Positions 34,854 through 43,737 of a stretch of 64,000 nucleotides of DNA are shown here, in pieces; position 1 is the first letter of the stretch, and each line of letters begins with the position of its first letter. The notes below the pieces were generated by a model that had not been told where the DNA came from, made no database searches, and worked only from the letters and a program-made list of their open reading frames with translations. The position numbers were made by a program, and so were the translations under genes. The DNA is from Flammeovirgaceae bacterium UBA7330 (GTDB lineage Bacteria; Bacteroidota; Bacteroidia; Cytophagales; Cyclobacteriaceae), in the NCBI GenBank assembly GCA_002471275.1, contig DKPQ01000023.1, positions 310,001 to 374,000 on the forward strand. The letters are read 5' to 3'.

Positions 34854-35039
34854 TTTGGGGTTGCTTTGATTGTTGTGCTCCTAAAATTAATCAATCCCAC
34901 AATTAAATAATTCTTGTAAATAATGGAAGGGATATTCAAAAAAGCTATTAAATAAAACCTCCAATTTGCGTCGCTTAAAATGAGGAAATCCTCCTGAAAT
35001 TTAATTTACGAAAAGCCCCGGAGTTAACTTTATACTTTC

Positions 35040-36119
35040 ATGGAATACCCGACTGAAATCCGTAAGATCATTCACATCGATATGGATGCCTTCTATGCTT
35101 CGGTAGAGCAGAAAGACAATCCGGAATTGAGGGGAAAGCCTATTGCTGTAGGGGGTAGCAAAGAACGTGGAGTGGTAGCCGCAGCCAGTTACGAAGCCAG
35201 GAAGTTTGGCGTGCGCTCTGCCATGCCTTCTGTCACTGCTGCCAAGCGTTGTCCGGAACTGATCTTTGTGAAGGCACGGTTTTCCAGATACGCTGAAGTC
35301 TCCAGACAGATCAGGGATATCTTCTTTGAGTACACTGATTTGGTAGAGCCGCTTAGCCTGGACGAGGCATACCTGGATGTGACCCAAAACAAAATAGGCG
35401 CAGACTACGCCACGCAAATTGCCAGAGAAATCAGAAAAAAGATTTATGATGTAACCGGACTCACTGCTTCAGCAGGGATTTCATACAATAAGTTTCTGGC
35501 CAAAACAGCCTCCGATATCAATAAACCCAATGGACAATATGTGATCCTGCCAGAAGATGCTGAAGCGTTTTTAAGAAAATTCCCTATTCATAAGTTCTTT
35601 GGGATTGGTAAGGTCACAGCTGAAAAAATGAAACAAGCCGGGATCTTCACCGGAGGAGATCTCAGGAAAAAATCCCTGGAGGATCTTACCTTAAGATATG
35701 GCAAATCCGGAGGCTATTACTACAACATTTGCCGTGGGATCGACAACAGGAAGGTGCAACCAGACAGGGAGCGAAAGTCCCTGAGTGTGGAACACACATT
35801 TGATCGCGACCTGATGACCATGGATGAAGTTCATTCATCCTTAGACAGGTTAGCGGATGAATTGCTACGCAGGCTTCAGAAGCAGGACAAGTCTGGAAAG
35901 ACACTAACAGTAAAGGTGAAATATGGAGACTTCCAACAGATTACCAGAAGTCATACGGAAGAAAAACTGATCACCACGCTGGATGAAATTCGGGACTTAT
36001 CTAAATCATTGATTGATGAGGATTTACTAAGACCTGAGGGAATTCGTTTGCTTGGTATTGGGATTTCTGGATTTCTTCAGGAGGAAGACACACCTAATCA
36101 GTTGACGTTGGAGTTTTAG
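35040..36119 (+). CDS. dinB: DNA polymerase IV (Y-family)
   Basis: The 359-residue protein shows the Y-family palm motifs HIDMDAFYASVE (metal-binding aspartates near residue 11), YEARKFGVRSAMP and SLDEAYLDVT (about 102-111), two helix-hairpin-helix segments (HKFFGIGKVTAEKM) and the little-finger domain to about residue 345. It lacks a clear C-terminal beta-clamp motif of the QL-x-LF type, but ends QLTLEF, which is a close variant. It performs translesion synthesis. Its last 12 bases are repeated at 36902-36913 as part of the intergenic repeat described below. Confidence 0.95.
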   Translation: MEYPTEIRKIIHIDMDAFYASVEQKDNPELRGKPIAVGGSKERGVVAAASYEARKFGVRSAMPSVTAAKRCPELIFVKARFSRYAEVSRQIRDIFFEYTDLVEPLSLDEAYLDVTQNKIGADYATQIAREIRKKIYDVTGLTASAGISYNKFLAKTASDINKPNGQYVILPEDAEAFLRKFPIHKFFGIGKVTAEKMKQAGIFTGGDLRKKSLEDLTLRYGKSGGYYYNICRGIDNRKVQPDRERKSLSVEHTFDRDLMTMDEVHSSLDRLADELLRRLQKQDKSGKTLTVKVKYGDFQQITRSHTEEKLITTLDEIRDLSKSLIDEDLLRPEGIRLLGIGISGFLQEEDTPNQLTLEF

Positions 36120-36206
36120 GTAAGTAAGCATTTGGAATTGATTACGTGTGTTCCGAAGGACGTCCAGGAAGAAGATAAGTTATTAATCGAACTCCCCGGC
36201 TAGTGC
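36108..36206 (+). repeat. imperfect direct repeat, copy A (overlaps dinB stop)
   Basis: This stretch begins with the last codons of dinB (ttggagttttagg) and continues with gtgttccgaaggacgtc and aactccccggctagtg. The same order of blocks recurs at 36902-36997 with roughly three quarters identity by eye. The core ggacgtcc is palindromic. Confidence 0.7.
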
Positions 36207-36428
36207 CCATAGCCGTCAGCATAAAGACCAGGGACCAAGCGATGCTACTAAAGGCCTAGATCTTTCTCTTCTAGAGACTATGATGAATGCGGGGATGGGG
36301 AATTCCTGCGATGACCCTGATAGGCGTAAGATATCAGATTGTGTGGCAGGTCGTTTCTTGGTAGGGCCCTATTGGTTAGGCTTCACCATCTTATTTAAGT
36401 ACAATTATTGCCTGACTAAAGGGACTAT

Positions 36429-36461
36429 GGGAGCACTATGGGAGCACTATGGGAGCACTAT
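36429..36461 (+). repeat. 11-bp tandem repeat, three copies
   Basis: The unit gggagcactat occurs three times without interruption at 36429, 36440 and 36451, preceded by the partial copy gggactat at 36421. The perfect copies suggest recent slippage. Confidence 0.9.
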
Positions 36462-36637
36462 GGATGGAGAATAGAGGGACTGTAGGGTGTATTTATTAGA
36501 ATAATACAAATTATTGATATCGAGTCGCGTTTTTTGAGGGGGTGAAGGATTCCCAAATTGGTGAAAGCGTGGCTCACTGTGACTCAACATAGGTGTCAAC
36601 TTAATAATTATTTACTTAAAACGGTATATTTCTAATA

Positions 36638-36775
36638 TCGAAGGGATGACAGGATTGTAGAAAAATTCGTAATGTAAGAATAAACCCCGAAGGAGTGACA
36701 TAATAACACCCCTTCGGGGTTAGAATCATATTTTCGATCTAGCATCTATAATACTGGCATCCCTTCGGGATTTAT
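36638..36775. repeat. nested inverted repeat with CCGAAGG cores (REP/MITE-like)
   Basis: The outer arms (cgaagggatgacaggattg near 36639 and the complement of caatactggcatcccttcgg-type sequence ending near 36771) match imperfectly. Inside lies a perfect 11-bp stem, aaccccgaagg at 36683-36693 paired with ccttcggggtt at 36711-36721. A third small hairpin atccc-ttc-gggat is at 36759-36771. The nesting is what a folded repetitive extragenic palindrome looks like. Confidence 0.65.
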
Positions 36776-36901
36776 TAAAGATTTAAATTAAATTAAGAAT
36801 CTTCTTAGGTTGACAGCCATGGTGAGTCGCATGACCACCCAAGACTAATATAAAATATCCTATCTACATCGTCCTCTTCGAGAGACGATGAATGAAGGGA
36901 A

Positions 36902-36997
36902 TTGGAGTTTTAGGAAATAAGCATAGGAATTAAATACCTGTGTTCCGAAGGACGTCAAGGAATAAGACAAGTCCTTAATAGAACTCCGCGGCTGGTG
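36902..36997 (+). repeat. imperfect direct repeat, copy B
   Basis: Second copy of the block at 36108-36206, again starting with ttggagttttagg and containing gtgttccgaaggacgtc and gaactccgcggctggtg. It lies inside non-coding DNA, so the dinB 3' end has been copied along with the repeat or the repeat supplied the dinB stop. Confidence 0.7.
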
Positions 36998-37192
36998 TCT
37001 CCACCAGACGGAAAGGATTATGCTCATGTTGGTAACAATACCAACATTAAGCTTAATCGGAATTCGTGAAATTCCTTTGACCCCATTTATTCGTTATCAT
37101 TCGTGAATCAGTGGCTTTTATTCTTAAAATCAAATAGCATATCCTCTCCCAACCATCAATTAGTAAGAAACAATGAAACCTAATCCAATATA

Positions 37193-37224
37193 TTTGCGTT
37201 TTAAAATACCGATCGGTATATTTG
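37193..37224 (+). promoter_or_regulatory. tetR promoter (Bacteroidota type)
   Basis: tttg at 37193-37196 and tatatttg at 37217-37224 match the -33 TTTG and -7 TAnnTTTG elements with a 20-base spacer. Another tatatttg at 37189-37196 could serve as an alternative -7. With the first choice the transcript would start almost at the ATG at 37229, giving a leaderless or very short leader. Confidence 0.55.
37206..37219. promoter_or_regulatory. TetR-type operator 1
   Basis: ataccgatcggtat is a perfect 14-bp palindrome lying between the two promoter elements of tetR, overlapping the -7 box. A near-identical site precedes the downstream hydrolase gene. The pair points to autoregulation by the encoded TetR protein. 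Confidence 0.8.
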
Positions 37225-37228
37225 TAAT

Positions 37229-37819
37229 ATGAGAAACCCCGAGCTGACGAAAAAACTGATAGTAGAGAAAGCCATGCCGCTTTTTAATCAAAAAGGTTAC
37301 AGAGCAACATCGCTTTCAGACATCACCAAGGTGACCGGGATGACCAAAGGAGCCATCTACGGCAATTTTGAAAACAAAGATGCCGTCGCAGAGGCTACTT
37401 TCGAGTCAGCTGTTGAAATAATTACGGAACAAATCCGGCAACGGATCAAGTCAGCACCGACTGCCCCACTAAAGTTGAATGCCATTTTGGACTACTATGG
37501 TGAATACTTGCATAACCCACCTGTTCAGGGTGGTTGTCCGGTAATCAACACAGCCATTGAAGCTGATGATAATTACCCCTTGCTCCGAACCAAAGTGGTA
37601 AGGATCATGACCCTGATCAAAGACTCACTCAAAAAGGTGATGTATCGTGGAATCAAAGAAGGACAGCTTAAATCCGACGTTAACGTAGAGGAATTTGCTA
37701 CGACTTTCTATTCCACCATTCTGGGCGCAACATTGATCTCACGTGTGGAAGGAGATAATGACACCTACCAGACTGTGAAGTCAAAAATGAAAAAATTGAT
37801 TGAAGAAATTACTAATTAA
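37229..37819 (+). CDS. TetR/AcrR-family transcriptional repressor
   Basis: The 196-residue protein has an N-terminal HTH (KAMPLFNQKGYRATSLSD, then ITKVTGMTKGAIYGNFENKD) typical of the family, and a C-terminal ligand domain with a CPVINTAIEADD segment seen in the TetR_C_16/YcdC-like group. Palindromic operators lie directly before it and before the hydrolase gene 38 bases downstream, so it probably represses both. The inducer is unknown, but many members of this group respond to small electrophiles or lipophilic compounds. Confidence 0.92.
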   Translation: MRNPELTKKLIVEKAMPLFNQKGYRATSLSDITKVTGMTKGAIYGNFENKDAVAEATFESAVEIITEQIRQRIKSAPTAPLKLNAILDYYGEYLHNPPVQGGCPVINTAIEADDNYPLLRTKVVRIMTLIKDSLKKVMYRGIKEGQLKSDVNVEEFATTFYSTILGATLISRVEGDNDTYQTVKSKMKKLIEEITN

Positions 37820-37837
37820 AAAATTTTGAACCATAAA

Positions 37838-37851
37838 ATACCAATCGGTAT
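37838..37851. promoter_or_regulatory. TetR-type operator 2
   Basis: ataccaatcggtat differs from operator 1 by one base and ends 6 bases before the hydrolase ATG at 37858. At that place bound repressor would block transcription start or elongation into the hydrolase gene. Confidence 0.75.
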
Positions 37852-37857
37852 ATTAAT

Positions 37858-38790
37858 ATGAGAGTAGAACAAACCATCATAGACGCTGGCAAACAGGACA
37901 TGAGCCGGCCAAAAGAGCGACCACCAAAAAATACCTGGAAGACAAAAATGACCAAGTCATTCCTTCAGGTTTACCAGTATGCTGCACCCAAAAGAGTTGC
38001 AGAGATCATCTGGGGGCATTTCACCAGGCCCATCGAAGCCAGATTTACACCTCATCAACGACATATCATGGATGAGGCTGAACAAAGCAAGATCACCTAT
38101 AAGGGGTTTCAACTGGTGGCCTATAAATGGGGTGAAAGCCCGAAGAAAATATTATTGAGTCACGGATGGAATTCCAAAATTGCTGACTTCCGAAGGATGA
38201 TCAAACACTTTTTGGAGGCTGGATTTGAAGTGCATGGAGTGGACATGAAAGCGCATGGGAGGTCTGAAGGGGTCCGCTCCGCACTACCTGAATTTCGTGA
38301 TGTGTTGAAAAATTACATCCTAGATAAGGGTAAGTTTGATGCGCTTGTTGGTTATTCACTGGGAGGAATCGCCGGTGGAATCGCTATTGATGAATTACCG
38401 GTCGCTTACAGACCAGATCAGTTTTTTTTGATTGCTGCTCCTCCTTACACCCGGTACTTCTTTGAATATGTGGTGAAAAATGATGCCGGCTGCAACCATG
38501 AAGTCTATGAGCACCTTGCTGACATGGTGGAGTCTCATTATAACGAGAGCATCGACTATTTCGATCTAAGACTGAAGCAGGAAACTTTAAGCAACCTGGA
38601 GATGCACCTGATCTATGACGAACAAGACAGGACAGTTCCTTTTTCCAAAGGTAAAGAAATGAAGGAAAACTTCCCCGGAGCACATTGGGTACATACCAAA
38701 GGACTGGGACATTATAAAGTGATTGCTTACCATGAGGTGATCGAATATATCGCCCAAAAGATTGAAGCGCGTTCAAAGGTTAAAGTATAG
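37858..38790 (+). CDS. alpha/beta hydrolase
   Basis: The 310-residue protein has the nucleophile elbow VGYSLGGIAGG (G-x-S-x-G, serine near residue 165), the oxyanion-side LLSHGWNSK near residue 99, a strand HLIYDEQDRTVP with the acid residue near 257 and the histidine in KGLGHYKV near 283. It is a single-domain esterase or lipase-like enzyme without a signal peptide. An operator just upstream places it under control of the TetR protein. The natural substrate is not evident. Confidence 0.85.
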   Translation: MRVEQTIIDAGKQDMSRPKERPPKNTWKTKMTKSFLQVYQYAAPKRVAEIIWGHFTRPIEARFTPHQRHIMDEAEQSKITYKGFQLVAYKWGESPKKILLSHGWNSKIADFRRMIKHFLEAGFEVHGVDMKAHGRSEGVRSALPEFRDVLKNYILDKGKFDALVGYSLGGIAGGIAIDELPVAYRPDQFFLIAAPPYTRYFFEYVVKNDAGCNHEVYEHLADMVESHYNESIDYFDLRLKQETLSNLEMHLIYDEQDRTVPFSKGKEMKENFPGAHWVHTKGLGHYKVIAYHEVIEYIAQKIEARSKVKV

Positions 38791-38975
38791 ATAGAGGTTT
38801 TGCCACAAAGACACAAAGGCTAACATTGATGAACTTATTGTCTTAATGGGAATGAATTTTAAACCATTAAGGATTTAAACCATAAGGCATTAAGGTCATT
38901 GAGAATCCTTATATCGGGGAAACTAAATTTTGAAACATTAAGGCATTAAGATCATTAAGGACTTTTTGAACTTTT
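38791..38975. repeat. low-complexity intergenic spacer with cattaagg motifs
   Basis: Between the hydrolase and the oxidoreductase lie several copies of (c)attaagg, for example cattaaggcattaagatcattaagg near 38939, and gccacaaagacacaaaggc near 38801. Such short motifs recur in Bacteroidota spacers. No gene or terminator is clear. Confidence 0.5.
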
Positions 38976-40304
38976 TTAAACCTTCGGCAACTCCCAGCCA
39001 TTCTGATAGCTGGCATTGATCATGGCATTGGCCTGATCATTGTCTTTGAACCGGCCTTTTTCAGCATCCCAATATAGCTTGGACTGTGTTCGATAGGCCA
39101 CATTTCCCATGTGTGCATTGATGGCTGCAATCGCACCGGAATTAATGTGGGTTGCCAGCATTGAGGGATCATTCGCTTTGATGGCATCCACGAAGTTTTT
39201 TGTATGGAAGTCCAGGTAGTTTCCATCAGGTCTTACCGCTTCAACGGGTTCCATTAATCGCTTACCCTGGTCTCGTTCTATGATCACCTCCAGTCCTTGC
39301 CTGTTCACCACCAATGTGCCATTGTTTCCAATAAAGGCTATCCCCTCACTTCTTCCATAAGGTCCATTGTCGATACCAGTGGCATGCTCCCACAGCATGG
39401 TGAAATCATCATATTCAAAAACTGTTTGAAGTGTATCTGGTGTCTCAGAGGCATCATCGGGATAAGCCAGTTTCCCACCACTGGCCATCACGGATTTAGG
39501 TGCTTTGGCTCCCATAAAATACAGTGCGATATCAATTTCATGCACTCCCCAGTCTGTCATAAGACCTCCCGCATAATCCCAGAACCACCGGAAATTGAAA
39601 TGAAATCTGTTTTGATTAAAAGGTCGTTTAGGAGCAGGTCCAAGCCAGAAATCATAATCCACGCCTTCAGGAACAGCTCCATCGGGGACAACATTTACCG
39701 GTTTCATCCATCCCTGGTAAGCCCATACCTTTACCAATCGGATCTTACCCAGATTTCCCGAATCAAGGATCTCTTTGGCTTTCTTGTAATGAGTACCACT
39801 GCGTTGCCATTGTCCGATCTGAACAATTTTACCTGTCTTCTCAGCAGCTTGCATCATGATATTACATTCCTGGATTGAATTGGCAAGTGGCTTTTCACAA
39901 TAGACATCTTTACCAGCCTGAACTGCATCCACCATGATCTTACAATGCCAGTGATCCGGAGTACCAATCACCACAAAGTCTACTTTTTTGTCATCCAGTA
40001 GATCACGGTAGTCACCATAAGTCTTAACCTTGTTGTCCCTGACTGTGGCATACTCCTCTTTTCGCTTTTGTACGACATTCTGATCTACATCACAAATCGC
40101 AACCAGCTCCACATCATCCATTTTAAGCAGCGACCGGGTATCACTCCAGCCCATTCCATTACAGCCTATGACTCCAAACCGAAGCTTATCGCTTTTGGGC
40201 AAGGGATTATTAATGAGTGGACTAGCCTGGATGAGTCCCGAACCAAATGCAAGACTTCCTGCACCAATTAATGAGCTCTCTCGGATAAATTTTCTTCTTT
40301 GCAT
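38976..40304 (-). CDS. Gfo/Idh/MocA-family oxidoreductase with Tat-type signal
   Basis: The 442-residue protein begins MQRRKFIRESSLIGAG, a twin-arginine signal of the kind found on Bacteroidota Gfo/Idh/MocA enzymes. The Rossmann domain shows RFGVIGCNGMG (about 42-52), VAICDVD and VVIGTPDHWH, and the catalytic-side CEKPLANS (about 135-142). Later WDYAGGLMTDWGVHEIDIALYFMG is the family's typical C-terminal beta-sheet entry. NAD(P) binds tightly in such exported members, which act on sugars or inositols in the periplasm. It stands alone. Confidence 0.9.
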   Translation of the reverse strand: MQRRKFIRESSLIGAGSLAFGSGLIQASPLINNPLPKSDKLRFGVIGCNGMGWSDTRSLLKMDDVELVAICDVDQNVVQKRKEEYATVRDNKVKTYGDYRDLLDDKKVDFVVIGTPDHWHCKIMVDAVQAGKDVYCEKPLANSIQECNIMMQAAEKTGKIVQIGQWQRSGTHYKKAKEILDSGNLGKIRLVKVWAYQGWMKPVNVVPDGAVPEGVDYDFWLGPAPKRPFNQNRFHFNFRWFWDYAGGLMTDWGVHEIDIALYFMGAKAPKSVMASGGKLAYPDDASETPDTLQTVFEYDDFTMLWEHATGIDNGPYGRSEGIAFIGNNGTLVVNRQGLEVIIERDQGKRLMEPVEAVRPDGNYLDFHTKNFVDAIKANDPSMLATHINSGAIAAINAHMGNVAYRTQSKLYWDAEKGRFKDNDQANAMINASYQNGWELPKV

Positions 40305-40471
40305 GATGGAGGTTGTTTATGGTACGGTAATATTAATGATTATGGAAGAAATGAAGTGAGGTAAGAAGTAATATCATTTATTACATACCACATCTGTAAT
40401 ATAGATAGGACTTATTGTGATCATTTCACCTTGACAAACTTCGTATGTTGTAGCTTATTTTTGATTTGTTT

Positions 40472-41287
40472 TTAGGAAGAAAGGACGATCAACGGTGTTT
40501 TACCACTATAGACCAGTTCATTGATAGTAAATTTCCTAAATAACCTGTCGGTGATCATACGCGCACCTTGCTGAAGAACCAGGAAAGAATCCGGGTTGTT
40601 TTCCATCCTGCTCTTGAGGAGTTCCAAAGTATCGTCTCCCTTGAAGAGTTGAATTTCAGGGTGATACCCTTCATACTCTTTTTGTAGACTTTGAAGGAGG
40701 CGTCTGGCTTCGCTCTCATCTTCATCCTCTTTCAGCACCGTAAAAAATTCAAGGTAATTGATCTTGCTTTTCAGGCTTGTTAGCACATTGTTTAACTGCT
40801 GCTTATTGAGTGCAAACCTGGGCTGTATGCCAACAAGTAGTTTCTCGGGCATTGACATGGGACTGATAGATGGTACAGCCATGGTCAACAAGTGCGTATC
40901 ATCAATGATAGAAATCGTAGTACTTCCTATAAGAATCTGCTTGAGGACACCCGTGCCTTTCAATCCAGCCAATACCCAGTCAAAATAAGAATCATCAGAC
41001 ATTTCTTCAAGGGTGGATAGAATGGGTTTTGAAGTAACCAGGAACGAGTCATCATCAACTCTCCCTTTGGCAAGTTTTCGAAGTTCTGCCAAGGCTTCTT
41101 CAGTTTCTGTTCTGGTGATTTCTTCCCGGGCTTGCTGATCATCCATTGTAGAAGCGATCTCCCCAATGCTGTGCACAAAAATGATCTTTGCATCAATAAT
41201 TTTAGAGATGCTGAAGGCAAATTCTACCTGGTTTTCAGAATACTCAGAAAAATCCACCAGCGCTATGATCCTGTTTTTCTTACTCAT
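40472..41287 (-). CDS. universal stress protein family, tandem-domain
   Basis: The 271-residue protein opens RIIALVDFSEYSENQVEFA, the standard UspA first strand and helix. A GLKGTGVLKQILIGSTTISIID segment about residue 118 resembles the G-x2-G-x9-G(S/T) ATP loop. The second domain is degenerate. The ATG at 41287 is chosen because the Usp fold starts there; the frame stays open to 41431. A second family member occurs at 61097-61951. Confidence 0.8.
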   Translation of the reverse strand: MSKKNRIIALVDFSEYSENQVEFAFSISKIIDAKIIFVHSIGEIASTMDDQQAREEITRTETEEALAELRKLAKGRVDDDSFLVTSKPILSTLEEMSDDSYFDWVLAGLKGTGVLKQILIGSTTISIIDDTHLLTMAVPSISPMSMPEKLLVGIQPRFALNKQQLNNVLTSLKSKINYLEFFTVLKEDEDESEARRLLQSLQKEYEGYHPEIQLFKGDDTLELLKSRMENNPDSFLVLQQGARMITDRLFRKFTINELVYSGKTPLIVLSS

Positions 41288-41608
41288 TCTATGTGAATAT
41301 TGATTGATTTCGAAACTAAGATAGCTGAACTGATTAATACCCACAAAGACATTACGAACAACTGGTTCTAGTTGACTGTTTCCATGGATAAAATTCCGAA
41401 ATGTTAATCTTTTTTTTGGGACGCATGGCAATCAAAAATTGTAGTTTGAAGTAACTTTTAAACAGCAAAAACGCGGATCATAACAATTGGAGAACATGGT
41501 AATGCGCCCAGTATAAGGATAAAATCCTTCCAATCTTACCCACAAAAAAAATCCCCGACATGTGCCAGGGGTTTAAATTGAAAGAAAAAGGTACTTACTC
41601 GATTCTTG
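41288..41608. other. 321-base intergenic region
   Basis: This gap holds the upstream region of the stress protein gene and, at its far end, the terminator of the EF-hand gene. I see no further gene, repeat or RNA. Confidence 0.5.
41543..41574 (-). terminator. probable intrinsic terminator of the - strand envelope operon
   Basis: On the - strand aacccctggc leads through catgtc to cggggatttttttt, giving a short CCCC/GGGG stem followed by eight T. It lies 35 bases after the stop of the EF-hand gene. The stem is short, so the call is moderate. Confidence 0.5.
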
Positions 41609-41923
41609 TTATCTTCTGCCTTGTCGCTGTGGTGCAGGTGCATTGGCAAGCTCACTTTCTACCAGGAAGCCATCTCCGTTGGCATCTATGGTAGAGAAAT
41701 CATTGGCTATCGGTCCTTTGACCTCACTCTTGGCCAGCTTACCATCCTTGTTGGCATCCATCTCTGTCAGCAGCTGCGCAAATGTAGGAGGTCCCTGCTG
41801 CCTTGCACCCTGCTGTTGTGCCGGTCGTTGATCTGTATTGTTTGCCTGTTGCTTTTGAGAGTTACATGATACCATGGTGAAAGCAATTGCTCCGATTGCG
41901 AATGTTTTTATTAGATTTTTCAT
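41609..41923 (-). CDS. EF-hand domain lipoprotein
   Basis: The 104-residue protein has a lipobox (MVSC, C20), a Gln/Pro-rich linker and two EF-hand-like calcium loops, DANKDGKLAKSE (about 56-67) and DANGDGFLVESE (about 79-90), with the D-x-D/N-x-D-G spacing intact. It is last in the - strand run that starts with the YHYH genes and has its own 84-base upstream gap. A calcium-binding periplasmic or outer-membrane role is likely. Confidence 0.82.
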   Translation of the reverse strand: MKNLIKTFAIGAIAFTMVSCNSQKQQANNTDQRPAQQQGARQQGPPTFAQLLTEMDANKDGKLAKSEVKGPIANDFSTIDANGDGFLVESELANAPAPQRQGRR

Positions 41924-42007
41924 TTAATTATTGTTTTGAATTTTAGACGTTGGAACAGTCTGTTTTCCCTCGAAGGTGCCTCCGGATTTAACCTTTTTTC
42001 ACATCTT

Positions 42008-42652
42008 TCAGGAGTTTGAAAAGATGGCTTCCTGCCTCAGGGGTTTTCTACCTGGCCGGAAAGTAAACACCACCAGACCCAGACCAATTAGTATGGCACC
42101 GGAAACCAACATAATCGGAAAACTCTGCGATGGTGTCTCGGCAATCAACACCTGGTTTTTTTCCAAAGTCAACCGGACCTGATAGTCATTTTCTTCATTC
42201 AGCACAAAGCGGGATTTATCCAACCCTTCTCTGATGATACTTAAAATCGCCTGGCTATGATGTATATTTTTAAAGGCCAGATTGCTAACAAAAACCACAT
42301 CGAGATCTTCAGTTATATCTGACAGCTCAATAACCACAGCTGTCTCATGTCCCAGCTTTACCATACCCGTACCCATTGTCACCGGTTTTCCATTCATTTG
42401 TATAGCTATCTTGTCTTTCAGGTGGGTCACCAGTAATTGATTGAATTCATCCGGAGAGCTATAGGAGTCATCTCCATAGGCATTCCTCACTTCATACTGA
42501 AAGGCCGTCATGGAAGCGTTCAATTGCATGGTCCACTCGCCAGTCTCCTGCTCAATCAGGATAATGGATGAATAGTCCGGTTGATGTGCGTTTACAGATA
42601 GAGCTGTCAAAGAGGCCACAGCGATAACGATTGATTTTAATAACTTTTTCAT
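42008..42652 (-). CDS. secreted protein with C-terminal membrane anchor, unknown function
   Basis: The 214-residue protein has a signal peptide ending near SVNAHQ (mature His at about 23), an all-beta middle (WTMQLNASMTAFQYEV, VVIELSDI) and one transmembrane segment near 180-197 followed by a short basic tail. The mature N terminus AHQ could coordinate a metal; copper proteins sometimes begin with histidine. I recognise no named domain. It starts 8 bases after the first YHYH gene and is probably part of the same operon. Confidence 0.6.
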   Translation of the reverse strand: MKKLLKSIVIAVASLTALSVNAHQPDYSSIILIEQETGEWTMQLNASMTAFQYEVRNAYGDDSYSSPDEFNQLLVTHLKDKIAIQMNGKPVTMGTGMVKLGHETAVVIELSDITEDLDVVFVSNLAFKNIHHSQAILSIIREGLDKSRFVLNEENDYQVRLTLEKNQVLIAETPSQSFPIMLVSGAILIGLGLVVFTFRPGRKPLRQEAIFSNS

Positions 42653-42660
42653 AATTGTTC

Positions 42661-43638
42661 TTAGTTAGTATAGGCTCCGTAGAGGCAGTTGATGAAATTG
42701 TTTGACCCGGGTGCATCAACATGGTAGTGGTACCCTCTGGTGTCATCGAAATGTCCACGGCAAGCGTCCAAATCCTCCGGTTCACTTCCATCTTCATTAA
42801 GTTGCTCATAGATCCCATGTCCATCCGATGCATAACCGATCATGGCTGCATGTCCGTCTTCCTGGGTTACTTTGGTAGAAACACCTGTGGCAGCATGGTA
42901 GTGATATCCCTGGTGCACATTGATGTGTCCGCCGGCATCGTCGAACGGTGCGAGAGTGTACGCGCTTAAAATGTTATCGACTGGTGCTGAAGCCGAAAAT
43001 TCCACCCCATTAAAAGCTATCCCTCGGATGGAAGCTCCGGCCTGACCAGGTCCCATGCCTGCAAATGAAGTATATGAAGTAAGTTTCACCGGAGTAGTGG
43101 GAATGAGCCATGTACGTATAAGGTCCTCGATATAATCAGGAATACACTCCACACAGTAATTTTTGTATTCATCACCCACATTTGGATTGGCTGCATTTAC
43201 ACAGTCATTGTAGGTATCAGTCACGTAGATGTCTCCATTGGAATCATACATCAGCCATGTATCATCATTGTAGAATGTGGCCATATTCTCTATAAACGCC
43301 CCGTCTACATCATAAACCTCGCCCCCTTCGAGCCAAATCCCCCCAGCCTCGTCACCATCGGTGATGTTGTCCGGACACCAGGGCCCCATCTCATGATCTG
43401 TAGGTGTGCTGGCTACAATCTGGTAACAGGTGGTTGAAGTACCATCAGAAAGGGTACAATCTACTATGGTGACTGTGGTTCCATCAAGAAATAGCTCAGG
43501 ATCCACATCTACAACCGTCCCAACAGATTCATCTATGTTGTCTGATCCCTCGTCTATTTCATCTTCATTGTTACATGCGCTGAAAGCAATCAATGCCATA
43601 AGTAACAGATGAAATATTACTTTTATGCTGATTTTCAT
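42661..43638 (-). CDS. YHYH-domain lipoprotein, copy 1
   Basis: The 325-residue protein has a lipobox (AFSAC, C21), then two blocks with the YHYH signature: QGYHYHAATG and RGYHYHVDAPGS, with ASDGHGIYEQL between them and FNGVEFSASAPVD before. The YHYH domain (PF14240) is uncharacterised; histidine and cysteine-rich text suggests metal binding. It shares long blocks with the gene at 43738-44796, so the two are recent duplicates. It lies downstream of SCO1 in the same direction. Confidence 0.85.
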   Translation of the reverse strand: MKISIKVIFHLLLMALIAFSACNNEDEIDEGSDNIDESVGTVVDVDPELFLDGTTVTIVDCTLSDGTSTTCYQIVASTPTDHEMGPWCPDNITDGDEAGGIWLEGGEVYDVDGAFIENMATFYNDDTWLMYDSNGDIYVTDTYNDCVNAANPNVGDEYKNYCVECIPDYIEDLIRTWLIPTTPVKLTSYTSFAGMGPGQAGASIRGIAFNGVEFSASAPVDNILSAYTLAPFDDAGGHINVHQGYHYHAATGVSTKVTQEDGHAAMIGYASDGHGIYEQLNEDGSEPEDLDACRGHFDDTRGYHYHVDAPGSNNFINCLYGAYTN

Positions 43639-43737
43639 GGTGTTTGATTTTATTGAACCGATATACTGGTTAGACGCCGATTACTTCACAATCCCTCGCA
43701 GGAGTTTGATTCTTTTACCAATCATTTTAGTCAGCCA

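Larger units (their letters stand above)
36120..37186. other. 1.1 kb gene-free region rich in repeats
   Basis: No convincing gene lies between dinB and tetR. The region holds two copies of a roughly 95-base direct repeat, a second repeated block (36259-36297 and 36868-36905, sharing ctcttc-gagac-atgatgaatg), three copies of an 11-base unit, and a nested set of CCGAAGG palindromes. The frame at 36280-36474 is open but short and repeat-derived, so I do not call it a gene. The picture is that of decayed or mobile intergenic repeats. Confidence 0.6.

Noticed and set aside
36280..36474. Small gene of 64 codons
   Set aside because: It lies in repeat-rich DNA, includes the 11-bp tandem repeat and shows no recognisable protein features.
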